Origin: Macrothele yani
Lineage: Eukaryota; Arthropoda; Arachnida; Araneae; Macrothelidae
Assembly: GCA_039090855.1 (NCBI GenBank)
Contig: CM077005.1
Coordinates: 78,054,607-78,118,606 of the forward strand
Length of the DNA stretch: 64,000 nt
Reading direction: 5' to 3'
The notes beneath the pieces were generated by a model, which had not been told where the DNA came from, made no database searches, and was given only the letters and a program-made list of their open reading frames with translations. Position numbers and translations under genes: made by a program. This document shows, one piece after another, positions 10,246 through 23,000 of this stretch; position 1 is the first letter of the stretch, and each line of letters opens with the position of its first letter.

Positions 10246-11385
10246 TACAAGGTCATATCAGAATGATATGACCACCCTTGGAATCACAGTGTACTCACCC
10301 AGGCAAGTCACGTGGTGCACATGACAAGGTTGACCACACAGAGATAGCAGCGGCCAGCCAGTACATATGAGCCCTAGTGCGTCAGTGAGCACAACGAGCA
10401 GAGGGAGTGATTTGATGGACATTCAAAACGGAATTGTTGTCGGCTACTGCGCCAAGGATGGAAGAATCTCAGAAACAGCAGACTTCATGGGGTGTACCAA
10501 GAGTGGACCGTTGGCACACCAAGTACCTCCTGACATCATAACTGTGGAGCCCCAAAGGCCATGACCCCAGAGGAGAAAGTTGCCTCCGTTGACTGGTAAA
10601 GGGTAATTGACGTGCAACAATGCAGCAATTGGCTACGTAAATGAATGCTGGGGCACCCAGGTGTGTGACCTTGATAACAGTAGAGTTAACCCAGGTCCAT
10701 TGGCAACAATGCCTGCAGTTCACATGGGATTACTATCATTGGACAGTGGAAGAGTGGAAAAAGGTTGACTTCTCCAACGAATTGAGGTTTCTACTCCGCA
10801 GAAGTGACGGGCGGTGGCAGATATGGTGTCAGACACACAAGAACAAACACCCGGACACACCTGTCTGTCAAGTACAGGCTGGTGGTGGCACTGTGCATGT
10901 CTGGGGATGTTTTCCTGGTATGACCTGGGACAGCTGGTACCACTGGGTGGGTCCCTGAATGCCAATGGCTACATGTCCATCCTCGCTGAAAACATGCATC
11001 CCTTCATGTTGGGCGTTTACTCTGGTGGTGATGGTGTCTACCAACAGGACAACGCACCGTGGCAAGTTGCTAAAGGGTGTGTAACTGGTTCCAGGAACAC
11101 GACAGCGATGTCTCCGTTCTCCCTTGGCTGGCAAAATCACCTGACCACAGTCCCACAGAGCACTTGTGGGATTATTTAGATCGACAGGTTCAACGTGTTG
11201 ACCCATAACCACGTCATCTCCGAACCTCTGAGCTCTTCTGCAGTCTGAACAGGCAGGTGCGTCTCGGGGAACCTTCCAAGGCCTCATTGCGTCCATGCCA
11301 TGCCGTCTTTCCGCTGTCATCCGAGCCATGGGTGGTTATTCCCATTATTAGGTAGGTGGTCATATTATTCTGCTACGACTGTGTA
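10246..11385 (+). mobile_element. Tc1-like element, decayed
   Basis: The ends are inverted (left tacaaggtc...cagaatgatatgaccacc, right its imperfect reverse complement ending gtgta), with TA on both sides (10244-10245, 11386-11387). The length of about 1.14 kb is a little short of a standard Tc1 (1.3-1.7 kb). The interior carries a broken Tc1 transposase. The right TA is shared with the next MITE, which begins at 11388. Confidence 0.8.
10367..11300 (+). pseudogene. Tc1 transposase relic (DD34E)
   Basis: An N-terminal helix-turn-helix remnant (10400-10560, SDLMDIQNGIVVGY) is followed by the catalytic core. The core shows WTVEEWKKVDFSNELRFLL (about 10741-10797), where the usual SDESRF has become SNELRF and so lost the first catalytic Asp. 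Next come VQAGGGTVHVWG (10880-10915), YQQDNAP with the second Asp (about 11040), and, in another frame, PTEHLWDYLDR with the catalytic Glu (about 11154-11190). Frameshifts and the missing Asp make it inactive. Confidence 0.85.
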
Positions 11386-11387
11386 TA

Positions 11388-11586
11388 CAGTAGGTTCTGG
11401 TTAATTGGGCCACATTGGGGCTCAAATACTTTGACCCAATTAAGCGGCTGCCACAATTATGCGAAGCTTTATATCAAACAGCTAATTTGGGGTGTTCTTC
11501 AAATTCAAAGACTGCCCCCCCCCCCAAAAAAAAAAACCAAATGGCTGCCCTAATTAACTGATGGCCCAATTAATCAGAATCTACTC
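11388..11586. mobile_element. Small Tigger/pogo-like MITE
   Basis: About 200 bp with inverted ends: the left reads cagtaggttctggttaat then tgggcca, and the right is the imperfect reverse complement ending gaatctactc. Internal inverted segments around gcggctgcc / aatggctgcc extend the pairing. It contains a run of C followed by A near 11515-11535. No coding sequence. It directly abuts the Tc1 element. Confidence 0.65.
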
Positions 11587-11618
11587 CACTTGCCTTTTGT
11601 CAACGTCTGCATACATAC

Positions 11619-11702
11619 CTGCCTTTTATATTCAGCTATAGGTTCATACAATGACCATCCATTGACTGCATACTTATCAGAGTACTCAAAAGCAAACAGA
11701 GG
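11619..11702 (-). CDS. mtm: Myotubularin-family exon (28 codons, start of phosphatase region)
   Basis: On the minus strand a polypyrimidine tract and AG end at 11703. The 84-bp exon encodes PLFAFEY, then NGWSLYEPIAEYKRQ, and is followed by the donor gtatgt at 11618-11613. Myotubularins of the MTM1/MTMR1/MTMR2 group have LPLFAFEY...NGWK(L/V)YDP..EY(R/K)RQ at exactly this place, just before the phosphatase domain. It continues the exon at 32804-33016 in phase 0 (…SNKL | PLFAF). Myotubularins remove the 3-phosphate from PI3P and PI(3,5)P2 on endosomes. The next exon, expected to begin G(I/V/L)PNESW, was not found and should lie left of the window. The symbol is assigned by family, not by tested orthology. 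Confidence 0.92.
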
Positions 11703-12190
11703 CTGAAAAAAAGAAGGGTAATTTTTTTAAATTCTGCATTAAAATAATAATAATAATAATTACTCACCCGAGAGCAATCTGTATAAAAATTCCCACCAAC
11801 TTAAGTCTTTTTAGCTTCAAACAATAAGCCCATTATTTCATAACAAGCTCTAATAAAAGCAGCATTACAGACAATATCATCAAGCAACAGAACAGTATTT
11901 GATCAACACAGACAGCCACTAGAATCTACACAAAATCTGTGAATGAATTATAAATTTAATATTATTTAATACTGATACCACACAAAACTTTTGCACATTC
12001 TGCATGCAAGTTTTAAAATGAAACAAATCACTAAACTTTTGAATATTCCAGAACATGATTCTCTAATAGTTTTTTGGTTTCTTTTTACCCCAGATAAATA
12101 GCTATGTAACAATGACTAGAAGTTGAGAAAGAAATGATGAGCTTGAAATGCCATGCATTAATTACACATGAGTTTACATCGCATAGTTCT
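11703..12190. other. Myotubularin intron, no other gene seen
   Basis: This is the part of the 21.1-kb intron between exon 11619-11702 and the Copia insertion. It has a short (aat)n microsatellite near 11746-11761 and is otherwise featureless and AT-rich. Confidence 0.6.
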
Positions 12191-12727
12191 TTTTGGATGT
12201 TAGCGTCCTTTGCTCGTTTCTTTTTATTTTTCATCGGACACCTGCTGCAAGTTTGTTTATGTTTGCATTGATGCCGAGCAACCAGCAAGCGGTGCGTTGC
12301 AAAGAATAATGGGATCACGATCCTGAACAATTGTTGAGAAGGAGAGAGGAATTGTTGGCGTCCCTTAGCTGTGTGTGTGTGAACACGCTGTGTTGTTGTT
12401 CTTACAAACGTGCTCTAAAATAGTACACGAACTATGACGACCTAAAAGGACTATAGCCGGAATAAGCTGTGTGTTGTATAAACTTCTAAAAGGAATATTA
12501 ATCATGATAAGACTGTTTAAAACAGACAAAATAACCTTAAAGCACGATATCATTATTATTAATAACTCATTCATTCTATGTTTATTATATATCCATGAAC
12601 CATCATTAGCGTCTTAGTTGTGTGTTTAGTCAAGAATAAATAACGTAAAACTTAGATAAGGAGTCTGTCGATTATGAACATAGTTACCGCTGCAAATCCT
12701 TTCTTAGTTTTTTAACTTACACCATCA
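12191..12727 (+). repeat. Copia left LTR
   Basis: About 537 bp, matching 25417-25831 along its length. It contains about 120 bp near 12244-12365 that the right LTR lacks. The start is tttt where the right LTR has tgtt, probably a point change; it ends accatca. The LTR pair differs at many scattered sites, so the insertion is not recent. Confidence 0.85.
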
Positions 12728-12831
12728 TTATTTTTTATTATGAGACTGAAAACTAGTTTCGTATCGCAGCTTTGGAAATAAGTGAAAAGAAAAGGCACAA
12801 GTACTAAGTACAAGGCAAAACAGTCAGCAAA

Positions 12832-13580
12832 ATGGCGATGTCGAAAGAATATATTCACATAGAAAAACTGACAGAAACTAACTATACAACGTGGAAATTT
12901 ACGATGGAAATGTTGTTAATCAGAGAAAACCTAAGTCATGTAGTGTTTGAACCCAAACCGCAAACTGTAGATGAAACATGGGTTAAAAAGGATAGGCAAT
13001 GCAGAGCATTAATTTGTTTGTATAACAAAGATTCACAATTGTATAACGTGTTACACGAAACCAGTGCAAAGGATACCTGGAACAAACTTAAACGAGTACA
13101 TGAATGAACCAATTTTTGCAGTAAACTGTATTTGTTTAGAAAATTGTACAGTATAAAATACACTGAATCGATTCCAATGCAGTCACACATTAAAGAAGTA
13201 AGCGAACTAGAAGAGAAGTTAAACAATATTGGGAAGAAATAAAAGAAACCCATATGGTAGCAATTTTGTTGTGTAGTATACCACAAAGTTATAGTACATT
13301 GATAACAGCTCTGGAAAGCAAAAATGAAGAGGAACTATCACTAGATTATGTGAAATCTAAATTAATTGATGAGTATGAGAGAAGAATGCATATTAAGGAG
13401 GGGTCAGTTACACACTATGAAATGCAATTTTCAGTTTATGAAACAAAGAACACTTATACTGCTCCTAATTTTAAAACCAAAAGATTACTTAGTGTCATAA
13501 GTCAAACCATACTAGAAATGAGTGTTGGCATCTGAATGTTAATAATAAGCATAGTAATATTCACAAAGGTAAAACAAAGT
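12832..13580 (+). pseudogene. Copia gag remnant
   Basis: The frame starting at 12832 (MAMSKEYIHIEKLTETNY, then W at the usual spacing) is the N-terminal Copia gag domain, which packages the RNA in virus-like particles. It stops at 13107 and resumes in other frames: IPQSYSTLITALES (about 13278), and a damaged zinc knuckle near 13494-13535 that reads CHKSNHTRNEC, with Ser in place of the second Cys and a shortened spacing. The 104-bp leader before 12832 should hold the primer-binding site, but I could not match it to a tRNA. Confidence 0.8.
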
Positions 13581-13642
13581 TTACTCCTAAGCAGCCGATT
13601 TATAACGGTAAAATACAAAGCAATAACAACCTTTCACACAAG

Positions 13643-14212
13643 TTGAACATATGTAGCAAAAATGAAAATGTGGAGAACGATTTTTGTGTTAGCATTACAA
13701 GTAAAGATGCAAAACTTGATATAACACAGGATGATGCACAAAGAGCATTAGTATCACAAAACAATTCAATGTCTTGGATTGTAGATTCAGGAGCAACTAG
13801 CCATATGTGTAGTGACATAAATTTATTTTACAGAATTACAGAAAAATTAAATGAAAATGTAACCATAGCAAATGGTCAAATGTTGAAGTCAACAAAAGGT
13901 TTTGGAGAAGGTAAGGTACTAGGGAAAAGTCTACAAGGAAATATTCACACCCTTAGTCTATCAAATGTTTTGTATGTCCCTGAACTAGTTGGAAATCTCT
14001 TATCAATTAAAGTGCTTGCTAGTAAAGGTTTTACAGTACTATTTGAAGAAAATACTTGCACTATAAACAAAGGTCAAACCATAGTTGCAAATGCCATTGC
14101 CACAGATGGTTTATTTGAACTCATAGTTGTTAAAAATAAAGATAAACAAGTTACAAACTGCATAACACAATTGGGGAACAATATGTGTAAAAATGAAAAA
14201 CTGCATTTATAA
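13643..14212 (+). pseudogene. Copia aspartic protease segment
   Basis: The open frame includes SWIVDSGATSHMCSD (about 13770-13815), the DSGA active-site motif of Copia proteases, then NVLYVPELVGNLLSI (about 13960-14005), the conserved second protease block. A stop at 14210-14212 separates it from the pre-integrase segment (GHRSIEVIKEMA in another frame, about 14227-14262), which runs on to the LINE insertion at 14377. Confidence 0.88.
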
Positions 14213-14362
14213 ATAGCATCTCAGACAAGGACACAGAAGTATTGAAGTAATTAAAGAAATGGCAAATCAAAATTTAGCTAAAGGTATGAAAATAAATTAT
14301 TGTAAGCATAGTTTTTATTACGGTTCATGCATTAGAGCGAAACTTACAGATAAACCATACCC

Positions 14363-14376
14363 GAAACAGGCATCTT
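14363..14376. repeat. Target-site duplication of the I-clade LINE (left)
   Basis: gaaacaggcatctt at 14363-14376 is repeated exactly at 23485-23498. It lies within the Copia pre-integrase region and proves that 14377-23484 is one insertion. Confidence 0.95.
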
Positions 14377-14548
14377 GGTTGGTTGGTTGGTTGGTTGGTT
14401 AATTGATTTTAATGGCGCAAGGGTCATGGTTGGCCAAAGAGCGCCAAACAAAAGACATCAAAACAAAACTAAATCAATAGAAACATACACAAGGTTAAAA
14501 ACAGGCTGATGTGGTAAAAATGAAATATGATAGTGAACAAGTTAAAAT

Positions 14549-17500
14549 CTAGATAAGTTTAAAAAAGTCAATTTCTTGTAAAAATGAAAACACTGCTTTC
14601 ATGTTGCAGGCTTTGCCAATAATAGTTTGCAGCGTAGCTGCTCCTTCGTCCAACAGATGAGAGTGAAAATGACGAAAACGATGATCACAAAACCGAACAC
14701 AAGTACAAAAAACATGAAGGACAGTGAGACGACAGTTACACGCCTCACACACCGGGACACCCTCAACACACAGCAAAAAGCGGTGAGTAAAACGACAGTG
14801 CCCAATGCGGAGACGTGCAAGAACAACTTCCTCACGACGGTTCTTCCGCAAACTAGACTTCCATAGTCCGATCTGTGGTTAGATAGAATGCAGCTTATTG
14901 CTGCCCTGCTGAGACCACAGGGACTGCTACTCGTCCAGGAGAAATGTCCGGATCAAAGGTCGAAAATCGCGGAAAGACAGTGGCAGCCGAGCTGGCGACA
15001 TGGAGGAAACAGACCTGGCAGAGAGATCTGCCAGCTCGTTACCCCGGATCCCAACATGGCCAGGAACCCAACAGAATCGGACCAGGAAGCCATCACCCTC
15101 CAAAGTTCCACGAAGACGACGGACATCACGGATGATAGGTGAGTCCGTGTCCTCTGGAGAAGATAAAACTTGGATGACGGACTGGGAATCAGAGCAAACC
15201 ATAGCGCGACGATGTGATCGAGACTGTATGTGGCATAAAGCGAGGTTTACCGCACGCATCTCTGCCGAAAAGACGGTGGATTCAGGCGGAAGCCTCTCAG
15301 CATGTGAGGCATCGCCACACACAAAAGCGGATCCAACGACATCCCCGGACTTCGAGCCATCAGTGAACACAGGCACGAAATCCGGGTAGACAGACTGTTT
15401 CTCGGCAAAGAGCCGCTGGTACACCAGAGCAGGAGTGGAAGACTTTGGCCACACACAAAGGGAAAGGTCAGCCATTGCTTGAACCGGCTGCCAAGGCGGT
15501 TCATTGTAGAACCAGGTCAAACCAATCCTTGACAAGTCTAGACCAGCATCACGCACTAAGTTCGACAACCGAATCCCAAACGTCGGAACACAGGAAGGCC
15601 AATGTGAGAATAGGCGGACACATTGCGGTTGGAAAATGGAACCATGCAGTGGATGATCAGGAAGAGACTTCAACTTGGTGAAGAATTGAAGAGACAGCTG
15701 CTTACGTCGGATGCACAACGGCGGTTCATGGGCCTCGACATACAGGCTATGCACGGGAGAGGTACGGAAAGCACCAGTGCATAGCCGCAGAGCCTGGTGA
15801 TGGACAGGATCCAGAGGCCACAACACGGAAGGACGTGCCGAACCGTACGTTATGCAACCGAAGTCTAACTTTGACCGAATCAGAGGATGGTACATGCGAA
15901 GCATCGAGCACCTGTCAGCCCCCCAAGATGTTCGAGAGAGGACCTTCAGGATACTCAATGACTTCGTGCACTTCACCTTCGAAGACTGGATGTGAGGTCG
16001 GAAGGTGAGTGCTCGGTCAAAAGTTAGCCCAAGGAACTTGACTTCTGACACCACAATAATGGTGGTACCATCCAGACGGAGACTGGGGTCTGGGTGAAGG
16101 CCCCGTTTATGGCAAAAATGCACACAAACGGTCTTCTGCGTCGAGAAGCCAAATCCATTATGGGAAGCCCAGATAGAGATCTTAGTAATGGCCAACTGCA
16201 GCTGCCTCTCAATGGTGCGCATGTTGACAGATGCGCAAGAGATCTGCAGATCATCCACGTACATGGAGCCATGAACCGTCGGAGGAAGTAGAGTGAAAAT
16301 ATGATTTACACGAAGGATGAACAATGTCACAGAAAGAATGGAGCCTTGAGGGACACCCTGCTCTTGTGGGTAGAACACAGAGAGGGTCGACCCGACGCGC
16401 ACATGGAAACTCCGGTCCTGGAGAAATCTGGCGATGAAAGATGGTAAGTTTCCCCGCAATCCGCACTCGTGCAGATCACGGAGAATGCCATATCTCCAGG
16501 TGCGGTCGTAAGCTTTCTCCATATCGAAGAACACGGAGACCATGTGCTGACGCCGGACAAACGCCTCCCTGACAGATGTCTCAAGGCGAAGATGAGGATC
16601 TGAGGTGGAACGGAATTTCCGAAAACCACTCTGATGAGGTGAAAGAAGGCGACGTGATTCCAAATAAAAAAACAAACGGAAATTGATGATGCGCTCTAGG
16701 ACTTTGCAGAGGCAGCTCGTCATAGCAATAGGTCGGTAGTTCAACGGGTTAGCGGGATCTTTACCAGGTTTAAGAACAGGAACGACAATGGCAGTGCGCC
16801 AAGATTCGGGAAAGTCACGCTCGTGCTAGATCCTGTTAAACAGGACCCGCAGACATTCAAGAGAGGACGGAGAAAGGTGCTTCAGCATTTCATAATGGAT
16901 GTTATCCGGTCCGACAGATGTTCGGCCGGACCGATTCAGGGCAATCTTCAGTTCAACGGCAGTCAGCGGTCTGTTATATTCGGCAGCGGAAAATGGTCCA
17001 AATGAAACCTTGGACCGTTCAAGCCGCGGCTGTAACTGCCGGAACGAAGCAGGGTAATTGCGGCTGCTGGACACCGAAGAAAATGCGGCGCCCAGACAGT
17101 CAGCAATACCCTGAGCGTCAGCAACCATTCCTCCACCACTCTCAAGAATGGAGATTTCCCCAGAAGGGTACTTACCCCGAATCTTGCGGATCCTGTCCCA
17201 AACGATCTTAGAGCTGGTAGTGGTGTTAATCCCGGATACGTAGCTTATCCAAGATTCCCGTTGACTACGACGACGTACCAAGCGTGCGTAAGATTTGGCA
17301 TTCTTGAAAGCAAGTAGGTTAGCGTCAGTGGGGTACCGACGAAACCTACCCCAAGCCCGATGTTGGGCCTGACGAGCTGCCTTGCAAACGGGATTCCACC
17401 AAGGTCGCGGGCAACATGGAAGTTTAGTCGAAGTCCTAGGGATGGTAAAGTCTGCCGCTTGCACAATACAATTCATTACCGCCGCAACAGCTTCATCGAT

Positions 17501-18262
17501 CGTACCCGAGGTCACCATGACAGGAGTAATGATCGCTGAAGCCGTGAAAGAGTCCCACTTAGCTCAATCGATAGCCCATCTAGCAGGGCGAGTAGGATGA
17601 GGGTACCTGTCACCTGCTAGACGGAGAAAGATGGGAAAATGATCACTGCCAAAGGGATCATCAGACACGCTCCAGGACCAGTCAGGATATAATGATGGCG
17701 AACTCAAGGACAGATCAATGGCTGAGTACGAGCGGGTGGGTTCATGAAAATAAGTGACTGCCCCGGTGTTGTGGAGACAGAGGGACGTGTTGGAGAGAAG
17801 GGTCTCAACAACACGGCCCCTGGAGTCACGAGTGGTAGAACCCCACAACGGATTGTGAGCATTGAAATCACCTAAGATGAAGAAAGGAGGCGGCAGCTGG
17901 TCAACTAAATCTTCCAGATCCGAAAGGCTTACAGCTTCATTTGGTGGTATGTAGATGGAACACACCGTGAACAGAGTGTGGACAGATAGTCTGACTGCCA
18001 CTGCCTGCAAAGTCGTCCGAAGGGCAACTGCAGTGACAGGAACACCATGAGGAACAACGACCGCCACTCCTCCGCAGGCGATAACGCCAACCTGGTGATC
18101 CTTGCGGAAAAGGGAATGTCTCCGCAGCGAAGGAGTGTCTGTCGTGGGAAGCTTTGTCTCCTGGAGACAAACGCACACAGGTGTGTGCGAAGACAGTAAG
18201 CCTTTCAAATTATCAATGCGTGATCGCAGACCTCGGCAATTCCACTGAATGAGTGTGGCCAT
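14549..18262 (-). pseudogene. I-clade ORF2: endonuclease-RT-RNase H, four in-frame stops
   Basis: The start ATG at 18262-18260 opens MATLIQWNCRGLRSR, the endonuclease N-terminus. One unshifted frame of about 1238 codons then carries LQETKL, GDFNAHNPLWGS and GSDHFP (endonuclease catalytic motifs), NYRPIAMTS, FFDMEKAYDRTW, PQGSILS and YVDD (RT, about 16249-16260). It continues with FTDGSKSG...FSAEMRA...SDSQSVI...WVPGHVGIRGNELAD (RNase H) and a C-terminal C-X2-C...H...C finger (about 14780-14720). Only four nonsense codons break it: near 17565, 16827, 14928 and 14884. There are no frameshifts, so the element died fairly recently by point mutation. Confidence 0.92.
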
Positions 18263-18369
18263 AATAAAAATGAAATGAAAGAAAGAAAAAGACAGACGAC
18301 TAGAAAGTCTCAATGTCGTCCACCACCTCCAATCCATCCGCAGTGTCTGGAGGTAACACAGGGCTGTGT

Positions 18370-19398
18370 TTACCCCGTGTTGAGAGGTGGTTTTTGCTTG
18401 CTCTGTTTCGGGGAGGATGAGCCGGGTTTCACCTTTTCCGGCTTCTTCTTTGCAGTGTCCTGGACCTGGGTCCCTGTGATGACCGAAGATGTTTTCGGCG
18501 TAAAAGGTTTAGGCGACGATGTTGATGTCGCCTTGGATGCAATGCGGCGAGACTTCAGTGCTTCCAGCCCAGCAGCGACGATGTCCTCAAAGTCATAAGG
18601 ACACTGCGCTGGGATGGTCACCTCCGTCTGGACCTCAACAGTAGCCTTCTGCACCACAACCGAGGCATAGGAGCGCCGACCGGGTGGAAGAGGAGCTATC
18701 CGCCGCCTGGCCTCAGGGTATGACAGATGTTCAGTGGGCTTCAGGCGTTGGATAGCCTGCTCCTCGATCCACTTGGGACACTGCTTAAAACACGCAGAGT
18801 GGGAGCCCTCACAATTCACACAATGATCCGACTCAGCGGAGCAGTCCGCCAAAGAGTGTTCAGTTGAACCACAGCGCCCACACTTTGATACATTACGGCA
18901 AGACTGCTGGGAGTGACCGTAATGCTGGCACTTGAAACATCTCATGGGGTTCGGGACATATGGCCGAACATCTAGACGCAAGTACCCCGCCTTGATGGAA
19001 GTTGGCAGGGTAGGTGAGTCAAAGGTGAGGACGATGTTCCGAGAGGGAATAGACTTCCCATCCCGCCTGAAAAGAATACGCCGAACCCCAGTGATATGTT
19101 GGTCCCCAAGTTCTTCCAACAATTCCTCTTCACTGCACTCGAGCAGGTCGCGGGAGTTGATGACACTGCGAGAGGAATTGAGGTACCCATGGGACGAGAT
19201 CTGTACTGGAATGTCCAGCAGAACGGTCGTCTCCAGCAAGGTGGCACTGTGACGTGGATGACATGTCTCCACAAGAAGATCCCCTGACGGGAGCTTCTTA
19301 ACACTCTTTGGTGAGCCGGCAACAGCCTGAAGAGCCTTATTAATCCAGAAAGGACCCTTCGAACTGAGAGACTGAGCAGGATCAACTGAATGAATGAG
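18370..19398 (-). pseudogene. I-clade ORF1 (gag-like, zinc knuckles)
   Basis: ORF1p of LINEs binds element RNA. The open frame from 19272 (METCHPRHS) extends upstream in frame without a Met to about 19398, where a stop interrupts, so the native start is lost or lies in another frame. Central residues contain three cysteine-rich knuckles in a row: CFKCQHYGHSQQSC, CGRCGSTEHSLADC and CVNCEGSHSACFKQC. A basic, Pro/Ser-rich tail (KKKPEKVKPG) ends at 18370, just upstream of the ORF2 start at 18262. Confidence 0.85.
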
Positions 19399-20073
19399 AA
19401 GAAACAGAGCATATCAGTTTGTAGTTAGTAGTTTCTTAGTGGAGGAGGGTGTCCCTTCCTCCACACGGCGCTTCAAATTTACAGCATGGGAAACACTTTG
19501 GGTTGCCATGAGGGAGAAAAAAGATTCGTCCACCAACCTCCCCACCCACTACCGAGCCCAACAAGGGAGAGCCGGAGGTCCGCAAGCCCAAGAGGACGCA
19601 GGACACGGCTCTAGGGATAGTCAGCTGATATAGCAAGTTGGTAGGGCAGACACATGCTTGGCGTGCACCCAGACTTTCCCGTGCCCGGAGAACACCCCTT
19701 TGGCATGCCCCCAAACTCACCCAGCCGAACAGAACGACAAGCCGCTAGAAGTCTGGATGCGACTCCGCCATAGACTTCCTGACTAGGAGTGGGTTAGCTC
19801 CCAGCCTCCCGTTTAGGGTGAAGCAGAGGGCAAAGAGGAGTGTTGGCATCTGGAGACACTACAACCCGGCCCCCAAATATCTCAGCCTCCAGCATCCTCA
19901 TTTCCATCTGTACGGGTCACCGCACACGGCAAATATGCAGGCAGGTCTAAGCTAACCAGCTCCGGAAAAACAGAAAATGTAACATAAAAGAGAAAAGACA
20001 GGGAAGGGAACAAGGAACAAAACTAGGAGCTGGCGCCTCATCACAACCTCAGCGGTCTACAACTGAGGCGGGT

Positions 20074-23000
20074 CATCATCATCATCATCATTGTCAACCA
20101 TTATCAATCCACTGCTGGACGAAGGTCTCCCCAAGTTTCCTCCACAACGGTCTGTCTTGTGCCAGTCTCCTCCATGTCACTCCCGCATACTTACGAATTT
20201 CATCCACCCATCTCCCATGTGGTCTTTTTGTGGGTCTTTTCCTGTCCCTTGCAATCCAATTTAAAATTTCGGCTGTCCATCTATGGTCTGTCCTTCTGGC
20301 AGTATGTCCAGCCCATTGCCATTTCAGGGATTTAACTCTGATCATGATGTCTTCCACTCTCGTCATTTTTCGGATCCACGAGTTCCTCTTCTTATCTCTC
20401 CTGGTTATACCAAGCATGCACCTCTCCATGCTTCTTTGAGTTGTCTGCAGCCTTTGTATGTATCTTTTAGTTAAGGTCCACGTCTCTGCACCATACGTAA
20501 GCACTGGAAGGATGCATTGATCAAACACTTTTCTTTTAAGACATAATGGCATATTGCTCTTGAAAATTATGCTGTTTCTTCCAAAAGCTCTCCAGGCAAG
20601 TTTTGTACGCCGATTAATTTCTTCATCAATGTGACCCTCACTTGATATCTGCTGTCCAAGATAAACATACGTATCTGTTATCTCCAGTTTTTCTCCATCA
20701 ATCGATAAATCTTCATTTCTTGTAAAAGCATTGAACATCACTTTTGTCTTCTGAAAGTTCATTTTTAATCCCACTTCTTTACTCTTGTCAGCAAGTTCCT
20801 GGATCATACTCTGCAGCTCTGATGGGGTAGTTGCAAAAATGACTACGTCATCAGCAAAACGAAGGTGGGTTAGATAATCTCCATTAATCTTTATCCCTTT
20901 GTTTTCCCAGTTCAGTGATTGAAAGACATTTTCGAATGTGGCATTAAAGAGCTTCGGAGATATGGTGTCACCTTGTCTCACTCCCTTTCCAATTTTTATG
21001 TGTGTTGTATTTTCAAACAGCCGAATCTTTGCACTTGCATTTTCATAGATGTTATTAATAATATTAATGTATGCATCTTCAATACCGCAGGATTTCAGAG
21101 CCGTGGTAACTGCTGCTGGTTTCACCGAATCAAAGGCTTTTTCATAATCGATAAAAGCCATGCACAATGGAAGTTCATATTCCCTCGCTCTTTCAATTAG
21201 TTCTCTCAGTACGTGGATATGATCTATTGTGCTGTAGCCACTCCTGAATCCAGCTTGTTCTCTCGGTTGAGCCATGTCCAGTGTTACCTTCAAGCGGTGT
21301 GAAAGAACTTTAGTGAAGATTTTATAAACCACTGATAGGAGGCTGATAGGTCTGTAGTTCCTGAGATCCTCAATGTCACCTTTTTTATGTAGCAGGATCA
21401 TTGTAGCATTGTTCCAATCCTCAGGAATCTTCCCTTCATTAAGGCATCGAGTGAAAATTTGGGCGAGTACTGTTTCAATTTCTCCACTTGCTTCTTGTAT
21501 GATGTCTATAGTAATTCCATCTTCTCCTGGAGCTTTCCCCCGCTTCATGTTCTTGATTGCATGAGCAACTTCTGCTGGGAGGACTGGAAGAACTCTGGTA
21601 CCTTTCATGATGTCTGGAGTACATGTATCATCCCTTTCATATAATTTGGAGTAGAAATCTTTCACTCTTGTCAAAATTTCGCCTCTATTTCTTGTTATAG
21701 AACCATCTTTTCTCAGAGCCATAATCTGTTTTCTTCCTTTACTGAGATGTCCCTTTGCTATCTTAAGGCTTTGGTTGTTTTCAATTGCTTTCCTTACTAG
21801 TTCACAGTTGAATTTTCTTACGTCTTCAGTGATACTTTTTCGTGTTGTCTTGCATAGCTCTATATATTCCACTTTGGAAGTCACATCTTCTTTAGTTGTC
21901 CTCATCTCTCTTCTTTTTTGCATCAACATTTTGGTTTTTCCTGATAATTTGTTCACATGCAACTTGTTCTTAGACCCAGCTAATTTTGTTGCTGTTTCCA
22001 TTAGAGCTTTGGTTACTTTTCTGTTAACTTCCGAAATATCCACTTCTTCCGATGTTAGGCCTTCTAAAGCAGAGAATCTGTTCTTCAGTTCCAACTTGAA
22101 AGTATTATGGTGTTTTTTAAGGTTGGTTATGTCAATACATTTTGTTTGTCTTATGAGTTTGCCACGTTCCAGTTTAGTGTTGAGGTGCATCTTACATCTC
22201 ACCAATCTATGGTCACTACCTGTGTTGAACTTGTTCAGCACACTGCAGTCTTCGATGACGAATTTTTTGTTACACATAATAAAATCAATTTCACTTGTTG
22301 TCCCAATTGGATGTCTCCATGTCCATTTCCTGTGTGGCTTTTTCTTGAAAAAGGAGTTCAAGATGAAAAATCCTTCTGCCTCTGCAAACTCAACGAGAGT
22401 ATTTCCACGCTGGTTTCTGTTGCCGTGACCGAATTTACCTACTGAAGTTTCATTCTGTTGCCGTTGCCCTATTTTTGCATTGAAATCTCCCATAATTATC
22501 TTCAAGTGCTGCTTACCTTTATTATTTAGATGACGAATTTCCTCATAAAATTCTTCAATTTCTTCTTCAGGATGACTTGTGGTGGGTGCATAAGTTTGAA
22601 TAATCTGAGCCTGGTATCTTCTTGATAGTTGGATAACGAGTCGTGCAGCTCTGTCAGAGGAACTTTCAACTTCTACCACTTTATCCTACAGTTTCTTGTT
22701 TATTATAAATCCAACACCACTAGTTCTGCCAGTATCTGTCCCACGATAATAGAAGAGATGTCCACTCTTCAGTTCAATGCGATCTTCTCCTTTTCTCCTT
22801 ACCTCACTTAGCCCGACGATGTCCCACTTGATCCTTTGTAGTTCCTCTTCCAATTCAAGAAGCCTTGAATCAGAAGATAGGGAGCGTCTGTTATAGGTAG
22901 CCAAGGTCAGCATCAAATGGCAGCCTAGTCCGGTCCTCCGGGGATTCTTAGCACCCTCTGCCTTCATGTCGCACTGGCCGCTGCCTTGGCCAGGTACATT

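Noticed and set aside
12728..12831. Copia primer-binding site
   Set aside because: I could not find a convincing complement to a tRNA 3' end or an internal initiator-tRNA segment after the left LTR.
14888..15389. Plus-strand open frames of 84-129 codons
   Set aside because: They are antisense shadows of the I-clade RNase H region.
21775..22428. 217-codon open frame on plus, also seen at 45554, 51525 and 54958 in the other RTE copies
   Set aside because: It is antisense to the RTE endonuclease/RT in every copy; the conservation is explained by the RTE frame.
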